Assembly (NCBI GenBank): GCA_947088675.1
Contig: CAMUHN010000028.1
Location: 1 to 38,728, forward strand
DNA length: 38,728 bases
Direction of reading: 5' to 3'
From: an uncultured Roseburia sp.
Lineage (GTDB): Bacteria > Bacillota > Clostridia > Lachnospirales > Lachnospiraceae
A model generated the notes under the pieces. That model was not told the origin of the DNA, ran no database searches, and was given only the letters and a program-made list of their open reading frames with translations. This document shows positions 24,432 to 33,200 of this stretch, one piece after another. The translations under genes and the position numbers were made by a program. The stretch's first letter is position 1. Each line of letters begins with the position of its first letter.

Positions 24432-24890
24432 TTATGACATACTGTTTACTGTCTTGTACTTATAGAGCATCTCCGCATGATTCTGTTCTTCGATCTGGAT
24501 ATCCGCAAGCAGTTTACGCACATCCGGATCGCCAAATACAAATACGTCCGTATTATACTCGGAGGAAACAAGCTTCTCTGTTCCGATGCAGTCAGTGGCA
24601 AGATAACAATCCGATTTTTTATCCTCGGAATTGTCCATCGGCTTGTAGGTTGCTGTCGGATTATAATTTTTTCCGTGGCAGTCGTTACAGTCTGCTTTCG
24701 GTACGCTGCCCGTCAGTACCTGTCCTAAAGAATTGTAATGTTTCTGCTCGTCTTTGTGCAGATGCTGAAACAAATCAACAAGTACCGGATCTTTTGCTTC
24801 GCTGCTGTATTTCTGATATTTGTCAATACAGCTCTGTTCCTGCGTCTGGAGATCTTTGATTGCCGCTGATTCTTTTTCTGATAATACCAT
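24432..24890 (-). CDS. ferritin-like / spore-coat (CotF-like) protein with Cys insert
   Basis: 152 residues, predicted four-helix ferritin-like fold. The di-metal pattern is kept: E18, E48xxH51, E105 and E135xxH138 (DEQKHY and EEQNHAE). Between helices 2 and 3 lies an unusual 40-residue insert with C68xxC71-H72 and C95...C101. Without a signal peptide the CxxCH is unlikely to hold heme; a bound metal or disulphide is possible. Related clostridial proteins are called spore coat or rubrerythrin-like. Start ATG with AGAGAGG upstream; its own terminator follows. Oxidative-stress or spore role is inference. Confidence 0.75.
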   Translation of the reverse strand: MVLSEKESAAIKDLQTQEQSCIDKYQKYSSEAKDPVLVDLFQHLHKDEQKHYNSLGQVLTGSVPKADCNDCHGKNYNPTATYKPMDNSEDKKSDCYLATDCIGTEKLVSSEYNTDVFVFGDPDVRKLLADIQIEEQNHAEMLYKYKTVNSMS

Positions 24891-24984
24891 GACATTTACC
24901 TCTCTTTTTATTTTAATACAGAACTATTATCGGAAAATGCCATTCACTTTATACATCAAAATTATAAAACAGAGAGAAAAACCG

Positions 24985-27900
24985 TTATCCTTTTTTTATC
25001 TTTTGCGTTTTCACATAACCGGCTTTCTTTGCCGAAAGCAGTTTTTTATATACATTGTATTTCTTTTTGGGTACTTTATAAGTTGCCTTTTTATGGATTT
25101 TTCCAAATGCGCTGCTGCCTACTTTTTTTAATGATTTTGCTTTTATCGTTACGCTTTTTAATTTTTTACAGCCATAAAACGCCTTTTTTCCAATTGTGGT
25201 TACGTTTGTGCCAATTGTAACGCTTTGCAGTTTCTTCGCGTTTTGGAATGCGCCTGTATGGATCGCTGTCACTTTATATCTCACACCATTTGAAGTAACG
25301 ACCGACGGAATAGTTATATTTTTCACTGTTGCTTTTTTCTGATGTTTCAATACTGTAACCGTTGCTGTCTTTCCCGGGTTACTGGTAACTTTATACCGCA
25401 GATTGCCTGCATTAAATGCGGTTCCTTTTGCCGGTACAGTTACCGGAGGATTCGTACCTGGCTTTTGTACGGCAACCGCTTTTGTTACAACAACAGATAC
25501 TGCAGCTGTTTTCCCCTCATAGGAAATGAGAATCTGATATGTCCCCTCTGCCGCCATATTCACTGCATTCATATCAATGACTGCATCTGCAGTTACGTTT
25601 GACTGGCTGCCGTCAGAGTAGTTTCCGAATACTGCAAGATCGTTTAATATTAACGTTTCTCCTGCAGTATAATCTGTTTTTCCAAGACTCGCCGTAATAC
25701 CGGTCAATATCCGGCCGCTTACTTCTTTGTTATCGGTAAGCGCTACAAAGTCTTCGTTATTTCCGGCATTTTTGTCCGTATCCGGCACTTCCGCCACTAC
25801 ATAATACATGGTATCTTTTTCAAACGGTACTGCGTCAAATGCAATAGAGACCTTATTTTGCGCCTCTGCTTTTGTAATGACGGCACTTTGCACAAGATCG
25901 CCGCCGGCGCTGCCCTTTCGCAGATTTACTTTTATATTTTCTGCATGTTCAAACCCGTTGTTCATAACGTCTGCAAGAATCGTTACCGTTCCATCCCCGT
26001 CATACGCCCAGTAAGCATAATCCACTGCAATATCTTCATAAGAAAGTCCGATGTCCACACGGCCGTCCGGCGATGTCATGCTGCTGCCTGTCGGCATCAC
26101 ATGTATGGATACTGTTTTTCCGATTTGCTCCGTCGGCACAATCATCGGAAAGAGAATCTCAGCAGTTTCGCCTGCCTGCAGCGTATGCTGTATCTCACTT
26201 TCCTGCAGAGTCCGACCGTCCGCATCGGTGACGGCAACATGCAGGCCTGCCACTTTTTCCAGAGAAGCGTTTTTCACTGAAAGCGCGACTTCCATCAGTC
26301 CTTCCGCAATTTCCTCCGAATCGCAGACTGCATCCAGTATGCTCACAGACTTGCCTGGCCTGTACTCTGTCAGCACAAGATCGGTCTGTCCATAAAGCTC
26401 TGCAGCCGAATGTTCATAATCCATTTCTCCTTTGATATTCACCCTGTTGCAAAGCATCTGCAATGCGCCTTCTGACCAGCAGGCAGAAAAATCTGTGATT
26501 TCCGTACTGTCTTTGGGATCGGATATCTGAACCGGCTCACTCCAGCCATCATCTGTTTTTATTACGCCCATAATACTGTTTTTCATTCCATCCGGCGCCA
26601 AAAACAGCACAGCTTCCGTACTGCCATCACAGACAACCCTGTAATCCGTAAAAGGAAATGTTTGTTCCCCTAATACGCGCTCTGTCTGCGGCGATGTGAT
26701 ATCTTTCCTGTAAACGATGTCGCCCCCCTGGCTCCAATACAGCACATGGTTCTCAAATGTTACATTTCTGTCTGATACATCGTTGTCTGTGATCTTTTCC
26801 CCATTGACACAGATCTCCTGATCGAAAACAGTGCCGAAATCTCTGTCTGCATCTAAGGCATATGCCAGAGAATGCACCGACCCGTTCGTATCGGATGCCA
26901 GAGAAAGTACCGCTCCCTCTAACCCATCATAAGAGACAACCGGCTCGCTCCACTGCCCGCCGCTGTATGTACTTGTCAGAATGGAATTGACTCCTTTGAT
27001 TCCAAACCAGTCCATCGCTGAATTTTCTACCCAGGAAACATGTATCATACCGCCGTCGCCGGAAATGACAGGCATAAAAGGCAATGCCTGCGGATTCCTG
27101 CTGAGCGGAACAGCTTCTGAAAAACGGGCATTGGCAAAATCAAACTCTGCTGCCTGAATTTCTACCTGAGAAAGTTCGTTAAGACTGCCTTTGGCACTAC
27201 TGAAAGCTTCCCTGGTATCTTCCCATACTACCATGCAGGTATCGCTGCCAGAGACATATAACTGCGCGTCAAGATCCGGCGTACCATCCTGCTCCACCGC
27301 AGCAGGCTCACTCCAGCCTTTCCCGTCAAAATAGGAATAGTATAAAGTTACCGCATTTACGTCCGCCTCCGGAGCATGGAGCCAGATTGCAATTTTCTTT
27401 CCATCCCCAAATTCTCTGATCTGAGGAGACGTCTCTGATAACGCGTTTTCCTGTACCATCAAAACATCCTGTGCATATTCGCTTTTTGTATTGGAAACAG
27501 GAATTACCTGCATAGAAGCACCGGCTTCATCCAAATATGAGAGATCAGCAATTTCATAATCCTGTGCCCGATACAGCTCTTTTGTATCAAATGCTTCTTC
27601 CATCACAAGTCCGATGCTTTCCACACCGTTATCAATCGTCCACTCTTTTTTCAGCCCATCCGGCTCCCAGGTATGTTCGTAAATGCCCAATGCAGTCAGC
27701 TTAAAATACGCGTTGATTGCCAGCGTTGCAGCAAAGTAGTTTTCTTTTGCGTAATTAAATTTGATCTGGGGAGAAATGCTTGCCTTTCCTCCACCGCCAA
27801 TTGTCGCAATATTTGTATTTCCCAGTCCGCCGCCTACCGAGCCTTCCAGTTTTGCGGAAAGTTCCCCGTTGGGCACATATTTCTTTTTGCCTGCGTCATA

Positions 27901-30207
27901 GCTCATATTGAATCCGGCTTTTGCCTCGCCGCCAATGCTTGCTTCCCAGTATACCGGGACAGGAACCACCACGACCATAACGGACATATTGCCGCTCCAG
28001 TCCGCTTTTGCGCTGATCACCAGATACAATCCCGCTTCCGTGATCCGGATCTTCCTGTTTCCGTCCAGATATCCCTCGGCATAGCCCAGTATCTGAATAT
28101 CCGATTCGACTCCGAAAGAGCCTTTCTTTTTGGCAATGTCATTGCCATATTTTTTCCTGATATTGCTCCATATATTCGATGCAGAACCGGGCTTTGCGTT
28201 TTTTAAATTCTTCACGGATTTGATAAAATCACTGACATTACGTTTCAGATTTTTGTACTGATCCCCAACATTTGTAGAATCCCATTCGCCCTTTTTCTTT
28301 CCGTCACTGTCCGTTGTACTGTCATAAGAAATTTTATCAAGATCAATCCCAAGGGCAGCTTTTACTTTCCCGTCTTCCACCGACACAGTGACAGGAAGAA
28401 TTTCATTTTGTAAAATATCAAGGCTTAATTCTGACCCTCCCAGAAAAGGAACCGCATCCGGAATTGTGAGCTTGATATCATCCCCAAATGACACCTCAAA
28501 TCCTTCCATGCCGGCCGACGCCGAATCCAGCATAAATGCCAGCTGGCGTTTTACCGTGTTTCCTTTCGCATTCTTTGCGATCAGGTAGATCTCTTTGCTC
28601 ACATCAAATGCGTCATGGATCTGAAGAGACATTGTTGTTTTTCCTGTCGGAAAATTCACAAATACCGCTTCCTGTCCCAGCTGCAGTGTTCCGGAATCCG
28701 CATCTCCCCAATCTACATCCACGCTTATCGAAATTGGCCCTGCTTCCGATCCCACAGGATAATCCTCAGAAAGCACATCAATGCTATTGACCCACACCGC
28801 GTGAATCGATGGATTGTCCGATGTTTTCTGCAGATATATTTTCTGATTGTTCGTCAGGTTCGCACAGGCAATTGATCTGGTCTTAAACCCTTCCTTGGAC
28901 ACCTGAATTTCTCCCGTTTTATATTTCGGGACGGCAACCTGGCCATTGGAATCCGCTTTGTATTCCACGCCGTCATACGTGACAATGGCATAGGACGCCT
29001 TTTTATAATTGTCTTTTTCCCTGCTCTGGTCATTTTCATTCTGCAGGATGTTAAGCTTTAATGTTCCGGATGGTTTTTCTTTTGTAACAGTCACCCTGCA
29101 TACCGCCGTATATCCTCCCACAGACGCCGTGATTTCTGCAGTTCCCTCCCGAACAGCCGTAACGGTTCCATTTGCATTCACAACCGCAACTGCCTGATTT
29201 TTTGAACTCCATGTCACCTCCCTGTCTTTGGACGTATATGCGTCAGAAAACACAACGGATAACCCTCTCTTTTCATTTGGCTTTAACGCCAGCGAACTGA
29301 CAGACATAGATACCATGTCCGAATTAATATGATCCGCAAGACCTTCAAAGGAAAACGTGATCTGATCCGCATTACTTACTTCGATATATCCGTTATTTTG
29401 AATATCATTCATAAATGTGGCGGCAAATTGTTTTTCCGTTCCTCTCAGAGAATGAAAATATCCCAGCGAATAGATAATATATTCACTTTCGATCCCATGA
29501 AAAGTGTTATAAACTGCGCTGCAGTAAGGAGAACTGCTATGGGAAAACGCATTTCCGTTTGGATCTGTATATTCTGTTCCCCCGTACCGCGCGTCAGGAC
29601 CGTTGTAAGCGGTTCCTTCGTTTGGCATACCATCAGCCATCACAATCAGATACTGCTGCGCGGCTTCGCCGTAAGTCTGCAGCACATTGTCTCCTTCCGC
29701 CAGTCCGGCATTCATAGCCGTGCCGCCCAATGGGCTTAAGCTGCGGATTACGCTCCTTAAGTCACTGCGGCTGTTGGTAAAATACTCCCCGTCAAATGTA
29801 TAGGTTCTTACCCTGCTTTCAAATGCGACAATGCCGATGCCAACATCCGGATCTTCTGCCAGAATATCGTCTACAAAATTATAGCAGGCTTTTTTCAGCT
29901 GGCTTAAAGGCGTTCCGCTCATACTGCCGGAAACGTCCAGAACAAGCACAATTTCATTGTTCCGCGTCTTTTGGGCGGCGTCCGTTTTTCCCTTTTCCGA
30001 TACCACCCAGTCAACCGTTTCATACGCCACATCAAGCGAATCAATCGTTACGTCTTCCTTTCCTGCTTTCTCTATGGTTTCCCGATCCGGCTCCTCCTCT
30101 GCAAAACATGTTTCAGCGGCGCTGGTCAGGCAGCCGTTTCCAAGCAGCAGAAGAAAACACATACATCCTGCAAGCCAGGCAGATACGATCCTTTTTCCTG
30201 TTTTCAT
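24985..30207 (-). CDS. giant secreted VWA / Ig-like / BspA-type LRR protein
   Basis: 1740 residues. Signal peptide (1-31). VWA domain about 85-295 with a complete MIDAS site (D91-x-S93-x-S95 in LVLDVSGSMSG, T162, D191). Big_2 Ig-like domain about 299-375 ending in the ITASVGGYTAVCRVTV pattern, then a carboxypeptidase-regulatory-like domain. The long centre is beta-rich and includes a stretch like a beta-propeller or sialidase-type (repeated WSEPV motifs). Then a CARDB-like module (VTILADVMNNGFEHAENIKV), a Big_3/4-like domain, and a C-terminal LRR_5 region of the BspA type (about 1583-1740) ending in a Lys-rich cap. No LPXTG or membrane anchor. Probably an adhesin or matrix-binding surface protein. 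14 bp behind the BspA-like gene, with GAGAGGGGAGAG before its ATG. Confidence 0.88.
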   Translation of the reverse strand: MKTGKRIVSAWLAGCMCFLLLLGNGCLTSAAETCFAEEEPDRETIEKAGKEDVTIDSLDVAYETVDWVVSEKGKTDAAQKTRNNEIVLVLDVSGSMSGTPLSQLKKACYNFVDDILAEDPDVGIGIVAFESRVRTYTFDGEYFTNSRSDLRSVIRSLSPLGGTAMNAGLAEGDNVLQTYGEAAQQYLIVMADGMPNEGTAYNGPDARYGGTEYTDPNGNAFSHSSSPYCSAVYNTFHGIESEYIIYSLGYFHSLRGTEKQFAATFMNDIQNNGYIEVSNADQITFSFEGLADHINSDMVSMSVSSLALKPNEKRGLSVVFSDAYTSKDREVTWSSKNQAVAVVNANGTVTAVREGTAEITASVGGYTAVCRVTVTKEKPSGTLKLNILQNENDQSREKDNYKKASYAIVTYDGVEYKADSNGQVAVPKYKTGEIQVSKEGFKTRSIACANLTNNQKIYLQKTSDNPSIHAVWVNSIDVLSEDYPVGSEAGPISISVDVDWGDADSGTLQLGQEAVFVNFPTGKTTMSLQIHDAFDVSKEIYLIAKNAKGNTVKRQLAFMLDSASAGMEGFEVSFGDDIKLTIPDAVPFLGGSELSLDILQNEILPVTVSVEDGKVKAALGIDLDKISYDSTTDSDGKKKGEWDSTNVGDQYKNLKRNVSDFIKSVKNLKNAKPGSASNIWSNIRKKYGNDIAKKKGSFGVESDIQILGYAEGYLDGNRKIRITEAGLYLVISAKADWSGNMSVMVVVVPVPVYWEASIGGEAKAGFNMSYDAGKKKYVPNGELSAKLEGSVGGGLGNTNIATIGGGGKASISPQIKFNYAKENYFAATLAINAYFKLTALGIYEHTWEPDGLKKEWTIDNGVESIGLVMEEAFDTKELYRAQDYEIADLSYLDEAGASMQVIPVSNTKSEYAQDVLMVQENALSETSPQIREFGDGKKIAIWLHAPEADVNAVTLYYSYFDGKGWSEPAAVEQDGTPDLDAQLYVSGSDTCMVVWEDTREAFSSAKGSLNELSQVEIQAAEFDFANARFSEAVPLSRNPQALPFMPVISGDGGMIHVSWVENSAMDWFGIKGVNSILTSTYSGGQWSEPVVSYDGLEGAVLSLASDTNGSVHSLAYALDADRDFGTVFDQEICVNGEKITDNDVSDRNVTFENHVLYWSQGGDIVYRKDITSPQTERVLGEQTFPFTDYRVVCDGSTEAVLFLAPDGMKNSIMGVIKTDDGWSEPVQISDPKDSTEITDFSACWSEGALQMLCNRVNIKGEMDYEHSAAELYGQTDLVLTEYRPGKSVSILDAVCDSEEIAEGLMEVALSVKNASLEKVAGLHVAVTDADGRTLQESEIQHTLQAGETAEILFPMIVPTEQIGKTVSIHVMPTGSSMTSPDGRVDIGLSYEDIAVDYAYWAYDGDGTVTILADVMNNGFEHAENIKVNLRKGSAGGDLVQSAVITKAEAQNKVSIAFDAVPFEKDTMYYVVAEVPDTDKNAGNNEDFVALTDNKEVSGRILTGITASLGKTDYTAGETLILNDLAVFGNYSDGSQSNVTADAVIDMNAVNMAAEGTYQILISYEGKTAAVSVVVTKAVAVQKPGTNPPVTVPAKGTAFNAGNLRYKVTSNPGKTATVTVLKHQKKATVKNITIPSVVTSNGVRYKVTAIHTGAFQNAKKLQSVTIGTNVTTIGKKAFYGCKKLKSVTIKAKSLKKVGSSAFGKIHKKATYKVPKKKYNVYKKLLSAKKAGYVKTQKIKKG

Positions 30208-30221
30208 AGTCTCTCCCCTCT

Positions 30222-33200
30222 CTATTTTGTCTTTTTACCTGCCACTTTACTCCATGGTCCGTAATACCTTTCTCCTTTTACCGTTTTATAGGCTCTGATT
30301 CTGATATAGTATTTTTTCTTTGCTTTCAGTTTTGTGATATTTTTGCTTGTTGTCTTTGACGATTTTATCCACACAGTCTTTTTTCCGGAAAAATTCTTTT
30401 TCAACGCAAGCTGAATCTGATAACCGGTTATACCGCTTTGTTTTTTCCATTTGAGTTTCAGACTCTTTTTCTTCGGCGTTATTTTCTGAATTACGGCTCT
30501 TTTGATCACCGGAGCTTTCGTTGCCGGAGTATCCGGCGCGTCGGGTCTGCCTGTCGTATTTTGCGAATCGTCCGGTTTTGGCGTCACGCCCGGTGTTTCT
30601 GTGCCGGGTGTTTCTTGCGAACGATCCGTCACGGATACGTTGCACACGGCAACAATATTTGTCCCATCTGTAGAACGGCACTTGATATCTGCTTTTCCTG
30701 CCGCTGCTGCCGTTACAAGGCCATGTTCATCCACCGTCGCCACACGGGAATTTGTCGTATACCATTCTACAGACGGCGTTGTGATAAAAGCAGGTTCAAA
30801 GACCACTGACACTGATTTTGACTCTCCTGGTTTTAATTCCATTTTGTTGACAGCAAATGAGATATCCGTCAGCTGGTAAGAGACGACTACATAGCATTCT
30901 GCCGTATATCCGCCTTCTAATGTCTTTACTGTAATTGCAGCCGTTCCGCTGTTTTTAGCCGTTACCCTGCCGTTTTCATCTACGGACGCTACGTTTTCAT
31001 CGCTGCTTTTAAAAGAAACATCTTTCAAATCCGCATTTTCCGGATAAACAGCCGCCGTAAGCTGCGCCGTTTCCCCTGGCCGCCTCAGATAAACTGTCCG
31101 CTGATCCAGAGTAACATGTTCCACATGAATGTCTACGTTTCGCACTGTCACAATACATTCCGCATAATAGACAACATCTTCGGGCGTCTCGGGAACATTG
31201 CTGACAGTAATTTTCGCTGTCCCGCTGTTTACTGCCGTGACATATCCGTTTTCATCTACAACAGCCACGCTCTCGTCCGAGGAACTCCATTTCAGCTCCT
31301 GCTCTTTACATCCCTCCGGCAAAATTTTTGCTGTCAGGGCCGCCCCCTCCGAAGTCAGAAAAAGAGCGGAATCTGATAGCTCGATGCCTGTCATCTCCAT
31401 TTTGGTATCGACATTGACAAAACAGTATGCCCGCATGGAGCCGTCTTTCAGCATCGCTGTAATTCGCGCAACACCTTTTCCTATCGCCGTCACGGTACCG
31501 TCTTCATCTACCGTTGCAATTGTTTTATCCGATGTTTTCCATACCAGGGCAGCATTGTCGGCATCGTAAGGGCTGATCCGGACTTTTAACTGTTTCTTCT
31601 CCCCAGGCTCTGTCAGGTAAAGATAACTTTCGTCAAATGACAGGCTCGTCACCAGATTTTCCGATGTTACAGCAATAGTCTGAGAAACTGCTCCTGCTTT
31701 CACCGTGATAACAGCCGCGCCTTCATTCTGCGAAGTGACAATCGCCTCCGTGGGGTTATCCCCATCCGCTTTTACTGATATCGTTTCTGCATCACTGCTT
31801 TCCCACACAATGGCATCCGTCATTGTCTCCGGCATGACGTCAATGCGAATTGTCCTGTTTTGCCAGTTAGCCAATGTTAAGGATGTCTGCTTGACTGTAA
31901 TCGCTTCCGCCGCAATTCCTTTTTGGCTGTCAAACACAATGCCGTTCTCACCCGCAAACGTTTCCGCATAGCTTCCGGCCGCGCCTCCGATTGTCAGAGA
32001 CGGAATATCTGCAAACGCATCTGGCGCAATAGAAGAGGTAACTGCAGGAATCGTAATCAGTTCCAGAGATGCATTCCCTGCAAACGCGTTCTTTTTAATA
32101 CGCTTTACTTTACAGGGCAGGTTTACCTCTTTCAGATCGCAGGACAGAAATGCCGTATCCGGAATTTCTGTGAGATCCGAACCAAACGTCACAGTTTTCA
32201 GCCCCGTACAATTTTCAAATGCCCCGTTCCCCAATGTCTGTAAATCCTTTGGCAGGCTGACCGCTCCTATTCCGACGCAGCCGTAAAACGCGCCCGCGCC
32301 AATCGTTTCTATCTGTTCCGGCAATACTGTATCCTGCAGCGCCGCACATTCAGAAAATGCTCTGTCTCCGATAAAACTCACAGTATCCGGAAATATAAGT
32401 TCCCTTAATGATGTGCAGCCCAAAAACGCAGAATCTTCAATTTCGGAAAGAGTATCCGGCAGGCTTACCTCTTCTAAGCCGGTGCAGCCATAAAACAGGT
32501 TTGCCGCTATCGTTCTTGTTTTTTCTGCAAATGTCGCTTTCTGCAATGACGGGCCGAAAGGTCCCGCATTATTGTATACGCTTACCGTTGTCAGACTCCG
32601 CGGTATCCTGACTGAGATCAGGCTTTCGCAATCAGCAAACGCTCCCCCGTCCAGGGACACAATCCCTTCGGAAAACCGGATCGTATTTAACTTTTCACAG
32701 GAAGCAAACGCTCCCCTTGCAATACGTTTCACAGATGAAGGAACAGAAAGCGTCCGAAGCGCGCTGCATCCCTCAAATGCATGATTGGAAATTGTATCCA
32801 GAAAAGCGCATTCGATATTAACCGTCCCCACTGACGTACAACCATAAAACGCTTTCTCTCCCAGATTTGTAAGCCCTTTTGGCAATGTTACCTGCTGCAG
32901 AGCAGTACAGCCGCTAAACGCATTCGATCCGATTGTGCTTACCATATCCGGAAATGCAAAACGTGTCAGCGCCGTGCATTCATGAAAAGCATAACCGCCA
33001 ATTTCAGTCAGTTCCTCCGGAACCTGAATCTGCGATAAGCCGGTACAGCCGCTGAAAGCGTAATTTCCAATCCCAGTAAATGTTTTGGGGAAAATCACAG
33101 CCGTAATTCCTGTCATCTGATAGAAACTGTAAGTACCCAGATATGTAATGCCATCCTGTATTAGAACCGTTGTAAACGAATCGTTTTTCCAGGGCTGGTT

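Noticed and set aside
24432-24890. c-type cytochrome because of CxxCH
   Set aside because: No signal peptide for export, and the motif lies in an insert of a ferritin-like fold.
24891-24984. Terminator of the giant-protein operon
   Set aside because: No stable stem found between the stop at 24985 and the ferritin-like gene, so read-through is possible but unproven.
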